A stretch of DNA of 64,000 bases from Sphingosinicella terrae (GCF_003347635.1 NZ_QDFY01000012.1:62001-126000); one strand, 5' to 3'. Positions 34,980 to 44,563 are shown, counted from the stretch's first letter. Made by a program: numbers and translations. The notes: a model not told the origin generated them from the letters alone.

Positions 34980-35582
34980 TTGCGCGAGGCGCGCCGGGAT
35001 GCCAAAGCCGCGCGCCGGATGTGGGCCACGACTTCCCTGATCGCGCTGGCGCTCGCGCTCGCCGCCGATGCGTTCGCGGTCGCGCTCTGCCAGGGCGCGG
35101 CACCGGGCGCCGGCATGTCGCGGGCGCTTCGCGTCGGCACCGCCTTCGGCGCCGCGCAGGCGACGATGCCGATGATCGGCTGGATCGCGGGCCTGGGCTT
35201 CCTCGCGATCATGCGGAGCTTGGATCACTGGATCGTGCTCTTCCTCCTCGGCTTCCTCGGCCTGCGGATGATCCGGGAAGCGGCGGGATGCGATCCGGAG
35301 ACTCCGCGCGGCGCGCTGGCCGGCTGGGCCCTGGCCGGCGCCGCGGTGGCGACCAGCCTAGACGCCCTGGCCGCCGGTGTGACGCTGCCGACGCTCGAGC
35401 TTCCCGTCCTGCTCGCCTGCGCGGTGATCGGCGCGGCGACCTTCCTGCTCTGCACCGGCGGCGTGCTGGCCGGCCGCATCGCGAGCCGCCACGTCGGCAA
35501 ATATGCCGAGCTCGCCGGCGGGCTCGTGCTGATCGGCCTCGGTCTCAAGATTTTCGTCGAGCACCAGTTCCTCGGCGCCTGA
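34980..35582 (+). CDS. mntP: Manganese efflux pump MntP family protein
   Basis: A roughly 190-200-residue membrane protein with about six helices in two repeats. Each repeat has a conserved Asp: ALAADAFAVALCQG in the first and AVATSLDALAAGVTLP in the second, as in MntP. TTG 34980 is preceded by a strong GGGGAGGGGAG, but homologues begin near the ATG at 35019 (MWATTSLIALAL), so the first 13 residues are uncertain. It is divergent from the NAGGN operon. No manganese riboswitch of the yybP-ykoY type is apparent upstream. Confidence 0.88.
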   Translation: MREARRDAKAARRMWATTSLIALALALAADAFAVALCQGAAPGAGMSRALRVGTAFGAAQATMPMIGWIAGLGFLAIMRSLDHWIVLFLLGFLGLRMIREAAGCDPETPRGALAGWALAGAAVATSLDALAAGVTLPTLELPVLLACAVIGAATFLLCTGGVLAGRIASRHVGKYAELAGGLVLIGLGLKIFVEHQFLGA

Positions 35583-35589
35583 ACCTTTG

Positions 35590-35717
35590 CCGTCGCCCCT
35601 GCTGAAGCCTTATCGTCGCCCCTGCGAAGGCAGGGGCCCAAGCAGGGTAGGGCGCTACGCCGCAAGTTCGTGACAGCGATAAGCTCCTCTTGGGCCCCTG
35701 CTTTCGCAGGGGCGACG
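35590..35717. repeat. REP-like inverted pair (plus a partial third copy)
   Basis: Arms of 29 bp at 35614-35642 (CGTCGCCCCTGCGAAGGCAG...) and 35689-35717 are reverse complements with one mismatch, separated by 46 bases. A partial third copy begins at 35590 (CCGTCGCCCCTGCTGAAG). Each arm also folds on its own around CCCCTGCGAAGGCAGGGG. The pair fills the gap between the convergent MntP and M28 genes, the usual setting of REP/BIME-like elements, and might also act as a bidirectional terminator. Confidence 0.75.
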
Positions 35718-35761
35718 GACTGGGATGCGTCTCAGCGAGATTTCGGCTTTTTGCCGCCCCC

Positions 35762-37486
35762 TCACCGTCGCCGTTCCGCCGATCGCTCGCGAACGGCCCT
35801 GAACTCCGACGCCTCCCGCCATCCCGGCCAGACGTCGGTGAAGGCCAGCTCGCGCCCGATCCGATAGGCCAATGAGCCGTCCTGCGCGGCGCCGCGCAGG
35901 TCCCAGTCGGCGCTCCAGTCGTCGCAGGGCTGGTGATAGCAGTCGGCGGTGAACCGGGTCACCCAGGCGTCGCCGGCCTCTCGACCGCCCTGGACGAGGT
36001 CGGCGCCGCCGCCCAGCGCCATCAGCAGCAGCACCGGCACGCCGCGCTTGGCCAGGGAGAAATGGTCGGCACGGTAGAAGAGACCGCGTTCCGGATGGGA
36101 ATCGGGCGTGACGCGCCGGCCCTGGCTCGCCGCCATTCGCGCGAGCCAGTCTTCCATCTCGCTCTGGCCCTCGCCGATCAGGATGACGTCGCGCGCTGGC
36201 CCCGCGCTCTGCAGCGTGTCGAGCGTGATGTTCGCGACTGTGGTCTCGAGCGGGTAGAGCGGATTGCGCGCATAATATTCGGAGCCGAGGAGGCCGCGCT
36301 CTTCCGCGGTCCACGCCGCGAAGACGATGCTCCGCTCCGGCGGCGGGCCCTCGCGAAACGCCCGCGCCACCTCGAGCATCGCTGCCGTGCCGAGCGCGTC
36401 GTCATGCGCGCCGTTGCGGATGCGATCGCCGCGCGCGTCGGCGGGGCCGATGCCGTAGGCGTCCCAATGGACGCCGTAGACGATCGTCTCGTCCGGGCGG
36501 CTGGCGCCTGGCAGCCTCGCAATGACGTTATGGCTCTCGACCGCCTCCACAGTCACCGGCAGGTCCGCGCTCAGAGTGGCGCCGAGATCGATCGGCCGGA
36601 AGGCGGCGGTGCGCGCCTGGCGCTTCACCGCCGCGAGATCCTGGCCGGCGCGGCGGAGCAGGTCGGCGGCCGCGTCCCACTGTATCCAGCCCTGGAGCAG
36701 GACCGGCTGGCGCGCGTCCGGCGGCAGCACGACATTGTAATTCTCGCCCGCCGGCGCCTCGACCGTGTTCCAGCCATAGCCGGCGGCCTCGGTCTCGTGG
36801 ACGACCAGGGCCGCGATCGCACCGCGCCTCGCGGCCTCTTCGAACTTGTAGGCCCAGCGGCCATAATAGGTCATCGCCTGGCCACCGAACCGGCCCGCGA
36901 CCGGATCTCCCGGCTGCGCCTCGAAATCGGGGTCGTTGACCAGGAACACGGCCACCTTGCCGGTGAGGTCGGCGTCCTTGAAATCGTCCCATTGCCGCTC
37001 CGGCGCCGACACGCCGTAGCCGACGAAGACCATCGGCGCCGCCTCGATCCGCGCCCGTTCCGCCGCGCGGACGGTGCTGACATAGATGTCGGACGGCGAT
37101 TGCAGGGTCAGCGTCTCGCCGTGGCTGCGCACGGAGAAGGAGGCGGGGCTCTGCACCTGGGTGCGGATGAGCGGCACGCGCTGGGTCCAGCCGCCATTCT
37201 CGCCCCCCGGCTCGAGCCCGAGCGCCGCAAATTGCCCGCTCAGCCATTCGATCGTCCGTCGCTCGCCCTCGGTGCCGGGCGCCCGGCCCTGCAGCTCGTC
37301 GGCGGCGAAGGCGCGGGTCAGCTGCGACAGTCGCTCGGGATCGATCGGCGCGTAGGAAGCGGCCGAGGCGGGATCGGAGGTCGAGGGTGGGGCTCTCGAC
37401 GACAACTCTCCGGTTGCTTGGGTGGCGCAGGCGCTCACGGCGAGGCCCAGCAATGCAAGCCCGGCGGCTGTCGTCATTCGCTTCAT
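35762..37486 (-). CDS. M28 family zinc peptidase, lipoprotein
   Basis: A 574-residue exported metallopeptidase. The signal peptide ends in a lipobox (GLAVSAC), so Cys is likely lipidated. A PA-like insert (MVFVGYGVSAPERQWDDF) precedes the M28 core, which shows all zinc ligands: VYGVHWDAYG (His), NGAHDDALGTAAMLE (Asp), WTAEERGLLGS (Glu-Glu), NITLDTL (Asp) and DCYHQPCDDW (His). ATG 37486 has a perfect AAGGAG site. It is divergent from the prolyl oligopeptidase gene at 37755, suggesting joint use in peptide degradation. Confidence 0.92.
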   Translation of the reverse strand: MKRMTTAAGLALLGLAVSACATQATGELSSRAPPSTSDPASAASYAPIDPERLSQLTRAFAADELQGRAPGTEGERRTIEWLSGQFAALGLEPGGENGGWTQRVPLIRTQVQSPASFSVRSHGETLTLQSPSDIYVSTVRAAERARIEAAPMVFVGYGVSAPERQWDDFKDADLTGKVAVFLVNDPDFEAQPGDPVAGRFGGQAMTYYGRWAYKFEEAARRGAIAALVVHETEAAGYGWNTVEAPAGENYNVVLPPDARQPVLLQGWIQWDAAADLLRRAGQDLAAVKRQARTAAFRPIDLGATLSADLPVTVEAVESHNVIARLPGASRPDETIVYGVHWDAYGIGPADARGDRIRNGAHDDALGTAAMLEVARAFREGPPPERSIVFAAWTAEERGLLGSEYYARNPLYPLETTVANITLDTLQSAGPARDVILIGEGQSEMEDWLARMAASQGRRVTPDSHPERGLFYRADHFSLAKRGVPVLLLMALGGGADLVQGGREAGDAWVTRFTADCYHQPCDDWSADWDLRGAAQDGSLAYRIGRELAFTDVWPGWREASEFRAVRERSAERRR

Positions 37487-37754
37487 CAAATACTCCTTCG
37501 TCTCGGCCGCGGACCGGCGTCGGCATCCGATCGATTCCGTCCGTCGCCGGCGGCGGCGGAGAGTGGGGGAAGGGGTGTGTCCGGACATCGTCTTTATCGA
37601 TCGACCGCCGGAACCTCCCAGCCTGAAGACAAACTCCCCTGATTCGTTTTCGTTCGTTTCGAGGTTCGTTGTCCGAACGGTCGTTCATTTGACAGCCCGA
37701 AGCCGGGTGCTAGACCTGCGGCACTCCCGGATCATCAGGAAAGTCCTTGCCACG

Positions 37755-39938
37755 ATGCGCAAATCCTCGCTTTTCGCCCTTTCCCTTGCCGCCTTCGCCG
37801 CCGGCGTTTCCTCGCTCGCGGCTGCCGCGGCGAGCCCGTCGGCGCCGGCCGCTGCCTCGCCGGCCCTCGCTTACCCCGAAACCACCCGGGGCGACGTCGC
37901 CGAGGACCTGTTCGGCGAGCGCGTCGCCGACCCGTATCGCTGGCTCGAGAACGACGTCCGCGAGGATCCGCGCGTGCGCGAATGGGTGACCGCGCAGAAC
38001 CGGGTCACCGACGCCTTCCTCGCCAATCTGCCGGCGCGGGCGGCTTTCCGCGCGCGCATGACCCAGATGTACGATTACGAGCGGTTCGGCCTTCCGGAGA
38101 AGGCCGGCAACTTCTATTTCTACACGCGCAACGACGGCCTCCAGAACCAGTCCGTCCTCCATGTGCGCCAAGGTCTTGCCGGCGCGCCGCGCGTGCTCAT
38201 CGATCCCAATGGCTGGTCCCAGGACGGCGCCACGGCGCTGGCGGAGTGGACCCCGTCGGAGGACGGCCGCCACCTCGTCTATGGCATCCAGGACGGCGGC
38301 ACCGACTGGCGCACCCTTCGCGTCCTCGACGTGGCGAGCGGCCGCGTCCTCGAAGACGAGGTCCGCTGGGTCAAATTCTCCAACATCGACTGGGCGAAGG
38401 ACGGTTCCGGCTTCTTCTATTCGCGCTTCCCCGAGCCGAGCCAGGGCGCGCAGTTCCAGTCGCTGAACGAGAATCAGGCGGTCTATTTCCACCGGCTCGG
38501 CACGCCGCAGTCGCAGGACCGCCAGGTCTTCGCGACCCCCGATCACCCCCGGCGCAATCATGCCGCTGAGGTGTCCGAGGACGGGCGCTGGCTGATCGTC
38601 AGCTCGTCGGAAGGAACCGACGCCCGCTACGAGATCAGCCTCATCGACCTCACCCAGCCCAATGCCGAGCCGCGCCGCCTGGTGACCGGGCTCGAGCATG
38701 ACTGGACCTATATCGGCAATCGCGGCTCGACCTTCTACTGGCGGACCAACAATGGAGCGCCGCGCCAGCGCATCGTCGCCACCGATTTCTCCCGCCCCGG
38801 GCTCGAAATCGCCGAGATCGTCGCCGAGGATGCGGCCACCCTCGAAGGCGCCTCGATCGTCGGCAACCAGCTCATCGCCGAATATCTGGTCGACGCGAAG
38901 AGCGAGGTGCGCACCTTCGGCCTCGACGGCCGCCGCGCCGGCACGATCGCGCTGCCGGGCATCGGCACCGTCGCCGGCTTCCAGGGGGATTCGAGCGGCA
39001 CGGAAACCTTCTACAGCTTCGCCAGCTACAACCGGCCGCCGACGGTCTACCGCTACGACAGCGCGACCGGCGAAAGCGAGGTCTTCGCCCAGCCCGAACT
39101 CGCCTTCGATCCGGAGCGCTACGAGGTCCGCCAGGTCTTCTTCAATTCGAAGGACGGCACCCGCGTGCCGATGTTCCTCGTCCATCGCCGCGACCTTGCC
39201 GAAGGCCAGCCGCATCCAACCTTGCTCTACGGCTATGGCGGCTTCAACGCCTCGTCGACGCCGGCATTCCAGCCGCGCTGGATGACCTGGATCGACATGG
39301 GCGGCGTCCTCGCCGTCGCCAACCTGCGCGGCGGCGGCGAATATGGTCAGGCGTGGCACGATGCCGGCCGGCGCGCCAACAAGCAGAACGTGTTCGACGA
39401 CTTCATCGCCGCGGCCGAGCATCTGATCGCGCAGGGGATCACCACCAATCGCCACCTCGCCATCGAGGGCCGCTCCAATGGCGGGCTCCTCGTCGGCGCC
39501 GTCGTCAACCAGCGGCCCGACCTGTTCGCGGCCGCCCTTCCCGGCGTCGGCGTGATGGACATGCTGCGCTTCGACCGTTTCACCGCAGGGCGCTATTGGG
39601 TGGACGATTATGGCTATCCGGATCGGGAGGAAGATTTCCGGATCCTGCGAGCCTACTCGCCCTACCACAATATCCGGACGGGCGTCGCTTACCCGCCGGT
39701 GCTGGTGACTACTGCCGACACCGACGACCGCGTCGTCCCCGGCCACAGCTTCAAGTATATCTCGGCGTTGCAGCAAGCCGATCCGAACGGCGCGCCGCAC
39801 CTCATCCGCATCGAGACCCGCGCCGGCCACGGCTCGGGCAAGCCGACGGACAAGCAGATCGAGGAATATAGCGACATGTACGCCTTCATCGCCCATTTCA
39901 CGCAGATGCAGGTGCCTTCCGGGACCGCGTCGCGATAG
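37755..39938 (+). CDS. Prolyl oligopeptidase family serine peptidase (S9A), exported
   Basis: A 727-residue peptidase with a signal peptide ([21 protein letters not shown]) and the S9A order: N-terminal DPYRWLEN, a seven-bladed propeller, then an alpha/beta-hydrolase. Catalytic Ser574 is in GRSNGGLL, the Asp in [13 protein letters not shown] and the His in RAGHGSGKP. It cleaves after proline in short peptides, here in the periplasm. It is divergent from the M28 peptidase; 268 bases between hold no gene. Confidence 0.95.
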   Translation: MRKSSLFALSLAAFAAGVSSLAAAAASPSAPAAASPALAYPETTRGDVAEDLFGERVADPYRWLENDVREDPRVREWVTAQNRVTDAFLANLPARAAFRARMTQMYDYERFGLPEKAGNFYFYTRNDGLQNQSVLHVRQGLAGAPRVLIDPNGWSQDGATALAEWTPSEDGRHLVYGIQDGGTDWRTLRVLDVASGRVLEDEVRWVKFSNIDWAKDGSGFFYSRFPEPSQGAQFQSLNENQAVYFHRLGTPQSQDRQVFATPDHPRRNHAAEVSEDGRWLIVSSSEGTDARYEISLIDLTQPNAEPRRLVTGLEHDWTYIGNRGSTFYWRTNNGAPRQRIVATDFSRPGLEIAEIVAEDAATLEGASIVGNQLIAEYLVDAKSEVRTFGLDGRRAGTIALPGIGTVAGFQGDSSGTETFYSFASYNRPPTVYRYDSATGESEVFAQPELAFDPERYEVRQVFFNSKDGTRVPMFLVHRRDLAEGQPHPTLLYGYGGFNASSTPAFQPRWMTWIDMGGVLAVANLRGGGEYGQAWHDAGRRANKQNVFDDFIAAAEHLIAQGITTNRHLAIEGRSNGGLLVGAVVNQRPDLFAAALPGVGVMDMLRFDRFTAGRYWVDDYGYPDREEDFRILRAYSPYHNIRTGVAYPPVLVTTADTDDRVVPGHSFKYISALQQADPNGAPHLIRIETRAGHGSGKPTDKQIEEYSDMYAFIAHFTQMQVPSGTASR

Positions 39939-39991
39939 CGCCTGCCTGACCACAGCGATCGCGGTCTTGGCCGGCATCGTTTCATGAATCC

Positions 39992-40020
39992 GCCGGCCCG
40001 GTATATGCTCCCGGGCCGGC
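39992..40020. promoter_or_regulatory. 10-bp inverted repeat abutting the winged-helix/TPR regulator start
   Basis: GCCGGCCCGG (39992-40001) and CCGGGCCGGC (40011-40020) are exact reverse complements around TATATGCTC. The loop holds a -10-like TATATG, and the regulator ATG follows three bases after the right arm, with no ribosome site. It may be an autoregulatory operator on a leaderless or near-leaderless promoter, or a terminator for the upstream peptidase gene. Confidence 0.5.
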
Positions 40021-40023
40021 GCC

Positions 40024-41229
40024 ATGATCATCATCGGCCACTGGACCTTCGATCCCGGGACGCGCCGCTTGCTGGCCGGCGGCGAGGAGCGCCGACTCTC
40101 GCCCAAGGCCGCTGAGGTCTTGCAGGCGCTCTCCGAAACCGCGCCGCAGCCTTGGTCGCGCGACGCCCTGCTCGAGCGGGTCTGGCCGGGCGTCTTCGTC
40201 GGCGAGGAGGTGCTGACCCACGCCGTCGCCGAGCTCCGCCGTCAGCTCGGGGACGAATTTCGCGATCCGGTCCATATCGAGACGATTCACAAGCGCGGCT
40301 ATCGGCTGAAATGTCCGGTGGAGCATCCCGAGATTCCGGCACACGGCGATCGCGACTCGGCCACGGAGCTCGAGCTGGATCTCTATGCCAGCTATTTGGA
40401 AGCCTGCGAGCTGTTCGACCGCGGCGGGACCCGCAACACCAGCGAGGCGGCGGCGCTATTCGCTTCCGTTTCGGAAGCCGCGCCGGATTTCGTGGCGGCC
40501 CGCGTCGGCCTGGCCAAGGCGACCGCCTTCCTCGCCATCTATTACAGCCCGGGAAGCGCGGATCTCGCCGCGGCGCTCGTCCAGTGCGAGCTGGCCCGCC
40601 GCGGCAATCCGAAGTCGGCCGAGGCTCATGCGGCGCAAGGCTTCGTCTATGCGATCGGCCATCAATATCAGCGGGCGCTTGCCGATTTCCGCAAGGCGGT
40701 AGCGCTCGATCCTCAGTCCAGCGACGTCCATTACATGCTCGGGCGCGCCTGCTTCGCCGAGCTGGATACCGGCCTAGCCGCGCCGATGCTCGAGCGAGCG
40801 GCCGCGCTTCGCGAGGACGATTATCATTCGCTGATGCTGGCCGGAAAGGCTCGCCAGATGAGCGGCGACGATCGCCGCGCGCGCTCGAACTTCGCGCTGG
40901 CGGCGGCGCGGATCCGTCCTAGGCTGGAAGCCTTTCCCGACGATTTTCGCGCGGTTTGCGGGTTGTCGCGCTGCCTTGTCCATCTCGGTGATCTCGATTC
41001 GGCGGCGGCCTTGCTCGACCGTGCCCGCGATCACTCGGATCCGATGAACTATCATCTCGCCTGTACCTACGCCCGAGCCGGAGAGTCGGAGCGCGCGCTC
41101 GACACGCTGGAGGAGGTGATCGCTCATGGTTGGAATCACGGGGCGTGGCTCGATCGTGATCCCGACTTCGACCGGATCAGGGACGATGCGCGCTTTCGAC
41201 GCATAGCCCGGACGATCCAGACCCACTGA
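40024..41229 (+). CDS. CadC-like winged-helix regulator with TPR repeats
   Basis: A 401-residue protein. Residues 1-98 are an OmpR/CadC-type winged helix (FDPGTRRLLAGGEERRLSPK, VLTHAVAELRRQLGD, IHKRGYRLKC). The rest consists of tetratricopeptide-like helical repeats (AEAHAAQGFVYAIGHQYQRA, FRKAVALDPQSSDVHYMLGR, MNYHLACTYARAGESERA). There is no transmembrane helix, so it is a soluble regulator rather than a membrane sensor. The start is fixed by an in-frame stop upstream (39985) and no other start codon. The palindrome directly upstream suggests autoregulation. Its targets are unknown. Confidence 0.88.
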   Translation: MIIIGHWTFDPGTRRLLAGGEERRLSPKAAEVLQALSETAPQPWSRDALLERVWPGVFVGEEVLTHAVAELRRQLGDEFRDPVHIETIHKRGYRLKCPVEHPEIPAHGDRDSATELELDLYASYLEACELFDRGGTRNTSEAAALFASVSEAAPDFVAARVGLAKATAFLAIYYSPGSADLAAALVQCELARRGNPKSAEAHAAQGFVYAIGHQYQRALADFRKAVALDPQSSDVHYMLGRACFAELDTGLAAPMLERAAALREDDYHSLMLAGKARQMSGDDRRARSNFALAAARIRPRLEAFPDDFRAVCGLSRCLVHLGDLDSAAALLDRARDHSDPMNYHLACTYARAGESERALDTLEEVIAHGWNHGAWLDRDPDFDRIRDDARFRRIARTIQTH

Positions 41230-41431
41230 GCCTGTTCGTCGGCATCAGCTCGACAGGCACGATGAGGCGGCCCTGAAGGCGGTGCTGGCGACGACCACGG
41301 AACGTCCGCGCGCCATGCCGCCGCCTTCCTTGCCCCGATGGTACGAAAACAGTCTGAAACCTTCAGGTTTGCGGCTTCGCTCGCGGCTATTCGCCGTGGG
41401 GAGCGCAGGATCATGGATGGAGAGGGCGGAA

Positions 41432-41758
41432 ATGAAGCGACTGATGATCGTCGAGACGCGGGATCCGATCGCCACGCCCGACGCGGCCTGGGGGACCGGG
41501 CTGCTGATCGAGGCCCGGCAGGCGGGCACCGCCTGCACTCTGATGCTGGCGGAGAACGGCACGCTCGGGGCCAGGGCGGGCGCCAGCCCGTCCTGGCTGG
41601 TCGCGGCCGCCGACGCCGGCATCGAGATACTCGCCGATGCGTTCGCTCTCGCCGAGCGCGGCATTCCAGCCGAGCAGATCGCCACGGGAATTCGATCGGC
41701 ACCGCTCGCCCTCATCGTCGACCGGCTGGCGGCGGGCGATCCGGTCCTCTGGCGCTAG
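41432..41758 (+). CDS. DsrE-like small protein 1
   Basis: A 108-residue protein with the alternating strand/helix pattern of DsrE/DsrF/TusBCD sulfur-relay proteins; GIEILADAFALAERGI resembles the final helix-strand of that fold. It has no Cys at the usual active position. ATG 41432 follows AGAGGGCGG. It is 9 bases upstream of the second DsrE-like gene and the first of three. As one of three small homologues it could form a TusBCD-like heteromer; that is inference. Confidence 0.6.
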   Translation: MKRLMIVETRDPIATPDAAWGTGLLIEARQAGTACTLMLAENGTLGARAGASPSWLVAAADAGIEILADAFALAERGIPAEQIATGIRSAPLALIVDRLAAGDPVLWR

Positions 41759-41767
41759 GAGGCCGCG

Positions 41768-42178
41768 ATGACCCGCACCCGGCTCACCTTCCTGCTGATG
41801 GATGCCCCGTTCGAATCGTCACGCACGGCAACGGCGATGCGCCTCATCGATGCCGCCCTCGATCGCGGGATAGACGTCAACATCTTCGCTTATGAAGGCG
41901 CGGTCGGTCTGCCGCTCGCCGCCCAGACGGCGCATGCGAATGCGGTGCACGGCCGCGACGCGACCGAGGAAGACCATCCGCTGCCACGCGAGTGGGTCGC
42001 CGCCTTGCGCGACAAGGCGGTCGAGCGCGGCCTGGCCTTCGATTGGGTCAATTGCGGCCTGTGCGTCGAGGAGCGCGGCGCGGCGGGATCGATCGAGGGC
42101 ACGCGCCGCGGCACGCCCGCGGATTTCTGGGCGATGGCCGCGGCCTCGACCAACACGCTCGTTGTCGCGACCGCTTGA
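41768..42178 (+). CDS. DsrE-like small protein 2 (with Cys-x-x-Cys)
   Basis: A 136-residue DsrE/TusD-like protein: TFLLMDAPFESSRTATAM begins the first strand-helix, ALDRGIDVNIFAYEGAV the second, and FDWVNCGLCVEERGA carries two cysteines at the position where TusD/DsrE hold the persulfide Cys. It is therefore the best candidate sulfur carrier of the three. ATG 41768 has AGGAGG upstream. It is 12 bases from the third gene. Confidence 0.75.
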   Translation: MTRTRLTFLLMDAPFESSRTATAMRLIDAALDRGIDVNIFAYEGAVGLPLAAQTAHANAVHGRDATEEDHPLPREWVAALRDKAVERGLAFDWVNCGLCVEERGAAGSIEGTRRGTPADFWAMAAASTNTLVVATA

Positions 42179-42190
42179 GGGGGACGATCC

Positions 42191-42571
42191 ATGAAGGTGC
42201 TGAATATCCTCTCCACCGGCTACCGCGCCACGCTCGAGGAGCAGGACGATACCGTGCTGTGGATCAGCCAGGCGATGAAGCGCGCCGGCGCCGAGCTGGA
42301 CCTCCTGCTGCGCGCCTCCACCGTCAATTACGTGGTCGAAGGGCAGCGCGTCGTCCCGCTCTCGATCGGGGCTCGCAGCCAGCGCAACGCGCCGGACGTC
42401 CACGCCCAGCTTCGCGATCTTGCCGGAGGCGGGGCGACGATCTTCCTGCTGCGCGAGGATTTGGAGCTTTACGGTCTCCTCGACCGGCCCAGGCTCGGTG
42501 AGGTCCGCCTGATCGGCGCCGGGGGTCTGCCTGGCCTCCTCTCAGCCTACGACCAGGTCTGGCACTGGTGA
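42191..42571 (+). CDS. DsrE-like small protein 3
   Basis: A 126-residue protein of the same fold (KVLNILSTGYRATLEEQDD, then ATIFLLREDLELYGLLDRP and a tail ending DQVWHW). The tail Trp and the REDLELYGL segment resemble DsrF/TusC-like subunits. No Cys is visible, so it may be a structural partner to protein 2. It closes the triad; a 263-base gap separates it from the cysteine synthase. Confidence 0.65.
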   Translation: MKVLNILSTGYRATLEEQDDTVLWISQAMKRAGAELDLLLRASTVNYVVEGQRVVPLSIGARSQRNAPDVHAQLRDLAGGGATIFLLREDLELYGLLDRPRLGEVRLIGAGGLPGLLSAYDQVWHW

Positions 42572-42834
42572 AGGGGGCGGCGAGGGGCCGCGCGTCGTCG
42601 CCCGCGGGTCTCGATCGGAAATCACAGCAAGGCGATCGGACATGACCCGTCATTTCGTCGCCGCGGCGACTTCGCTCGCGCTCTGCGCAGCGGCAACCGA
42701 TCGCTGCTCGCGGAACGGATCGTGACCCGGGACGGGCTTTCCGCAGATTTGCGCTGATCGGCTGACGATGCTGACGGCAGGATTCAATCTCACCGGCCGA
42801 TGCTCTACGGTCGCCCCGATCAGGGAGGCGCGAC

Positions 42835-43866
42835 ATGGAAATCCGTAATGATGTCACCGAGGCGATCGGCAACACGCCGCTGGTCCGGCTGCGCCGCGCG
42901 TCGGAGGAGACCGGCTGCGAGATCCTGGCCAAGGCCGAGTTCATGAACCCGGGCCAGTCGGTCAAGGACCGCGCCGCCTTGTTCATCATCCGCGACGCCA
43001 TGGAGCGGGGTGCGTTGCGCCCCGGCGGGATCGTCGTCGACGGCACTGCCGGCAATACCGGCATCGGCCTCACCATCGTCGCCAACGCACTCGGGATTCG
43101 CACCGTCATCGTCATTCCTGAGACGCAGAGCCGCGAGAAGAAGGACATGCTCCGCCTGCTCGGCGCGGAGCTGGTCGAGGTGCCCGCCGTCCCCTACGCC
43201 AACCCGAACAATTACGTGAAGGTCTCCGGCCGGATGGCGGCGCGCCTCGCCGAGACCGAGCCGAACGGCACCGTCTGGGCCAATCAGTTCGACAACGTCG
43301 CCAACCGCGAGGCGCATATCCGCACCACGGGCCCCGAAATCTGGGCGCAGACCGACGGCAAGGTGGACGGTTTCATCTGCGCGGTCGGCACGGGCGGCAC
43401 TCTCGCCGGCGTCGCCGCGGCGCTACGCGAGCGCCGGCCGGACGTCGCCATCGGCCTTGCCGATCCCTTTGGCGCCGCCCTCTACAGCTACTATACGAGC
43501 GGCGAGCTCAAGAGCGAGGGCGGCTCCGTCTCCGAGGGGATCGGTCAGGGACGGATCACCGCCAATCTCGAGGGTCTCGCGGTCGATCACGCCTTCCGCA
43601 TCCCGGACGAGGAGGGGGTCCGGACCGTGTTCGACCTGCTCGAGCAGGAGGGGCTCTGCGTCGGCCTCTCCAGCGGGATCAATGTCGCCGGCGCCGTTCG
43701 CCTCGCCCGCCGGCTCGGCCCCGGCCACACGATCGTCACCATCCTCGCCGACTATGGCACCCGCTATCAGTCGCGCCTGTTCAACCCGGATTTCCTACGC
43801 GAGAAGGGCCTGCCGGTGCCGGCATGGCTGGAGCGCGGGAAGAGCCTGAGCGCCGATTTCGTCTGA
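42835..43866 (+). CDS. cysK: Cysteine synthase A
   Basis: A 343-residue PLP enzyme of the beta-replacing type (fold II) that makes cysteine from O-acetylserine and sulfide. The PLP lysine is in GQSVKDRAALF, the substrate loop in GTAGNTGIGLT, and the phosphate-binding glycines in GTGGTLAG. It has a SVSEGIGQGRITANL insert and a C-terminal extension (RYQSRLFNPDFLREKGLPVP) typical of alphaproteobacterial CysK. ATG 42835 has AGGGAGG. Its position after the DsrE triad suggests a shared sulfur-assimilation role, though the gap makes cotranscription uncertain. Confidence 0.92.
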   Translation: MEIRNDVTEAIGNTPLVRLRRASEETGCEILAKAEFMNPGQSVKDRAALFIIRDAMERGALRPGGIVVDGTAGNTGIGLTIVANALGIRTVIVIPETQSREKKDMLRLLGAELVEVPAVPYANPNNYVKVSGRMAARLAETEPNGTVWANQFDNVANREAHIRTTGPEIWAQTDGKVDGFICAVGTGGTLAGVAAALRERRPDVAIGLADPFGAALYSYYTSGELKSEGGSVSEGIGQGRITANLEGLAVDHAFRIPDEEGVRTVFDLLEQEGLCVGLSSGINVAGAVRLARRLGPGHTIVTILADYGTRYQSRLFNPDFLREKGLPVPAWLERGKSLSADFV

Positions 43867-43945
43867 GGGCCAGGGCCATCGTCCTTGACCGATCAGGTGT
43901 GAGCGCGGCATGCTTTGCCGTGCAAATGAAACCAGAGGCTTGGCC

Positions 43946-44563
43946 TTGAACGACGTCGAGCGCGCGCTGTCGCAGATCGCCGACATTCACGCCCGCATGG
44001 CCGCGAGCACGCGCTTTCGCGGGCTGGCGCCGGAGGCGGTCGCGGTGACGGCGCTGCTGGCCTTGTTCGGTAGCTTGGCCCAGCTGGCGTGGCCGGAGAT
44101 GCTGACCGGAGACCCGTTGCGCTATATCGCGCTCTGGGTCGGCGTCGCCTGCGCCGCCGCCCTCGTCGTCGCCATCGAATCGCTCGCCCGGTCGCGCCGG
44201 CTTCATGGCCGCCTCGCCGATCGCCTGATCGAGAGCGCCCTGCGGCATTTCGTGCCCTTCGGCGCGGCCGGCGCCCTGATCACCTTCGTCATCGTGACGA
44301 CGGCCCCGGCGAGCGCCTGGCTGCTCCCGGGCCTCTGGCAGATCATCGTCGCCTTGGCGGGCTTCACGGCCGGCGCCACGCTTCCCCGTGCGATCGTGTG
44401 GCCGGCGGCCTGGTACCTGCTGTGCGGAACGTTGGTCCTCGCCTCGGCCGGTAACGCCGGGCACCTCTCGCCCTGGATGATGGGCGTCCCGTTCATTCTC
44501 GGCCAGGCTGCCGTCGCCTTCATCCTCCATCGTGCCGCGCAGGAAGATCATGGACGCAGCTAA
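43946..44563 (+). CDS. Polytopic membrane protein of unknown function
   Basis: A roughly 205-residue protein with a soluble N-terminus (NDVERALSQIADIHARMAAS) and five to six hydrophobic segments. A TTG at 43946 with AGAGG eight bases upstream gives the N-terminus LNDVERAL; an in-frame ATG at 43910 is also possible. Its end overlaps the winged-helix gene at 44550 by 14 bases. A membrane protein fused by overlap to a small regulator is a common pair in proteobacteria. I do not recognise a function. Confidence 0.75.
   Translation: MNDVERALSQIADIHARMAASTRFRGLAPEAVAVTALLALFGSLAQLAWPEMLTGDPLRYIALWVGVACAAALVVAIESLARSRRLHGRLADRLIESALRHFVPFGAAGALITFVIVTTAPASAWLLPGLWQIIVALAGFTAGATLPRAIVWPAAWYLLCGTLVLASAGNAGHLSPWMMGVPFILGQAAVAFILHRAAQEDHGRS

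Noticed and set aside
34754-35605. Arg-rich frame overlapping MntP
   Set aside because: Composition is that of a GC-rich off-frame; MntP shows the two Asp motifs in the other frame.
37650-37690. GTTC repeats resembling a LexA box between the divergent peptidases
   Set aside because: The spacing is 8 bases rather than the alphaproteobacterial 7, and the neighbouring genes are not SOS genes.
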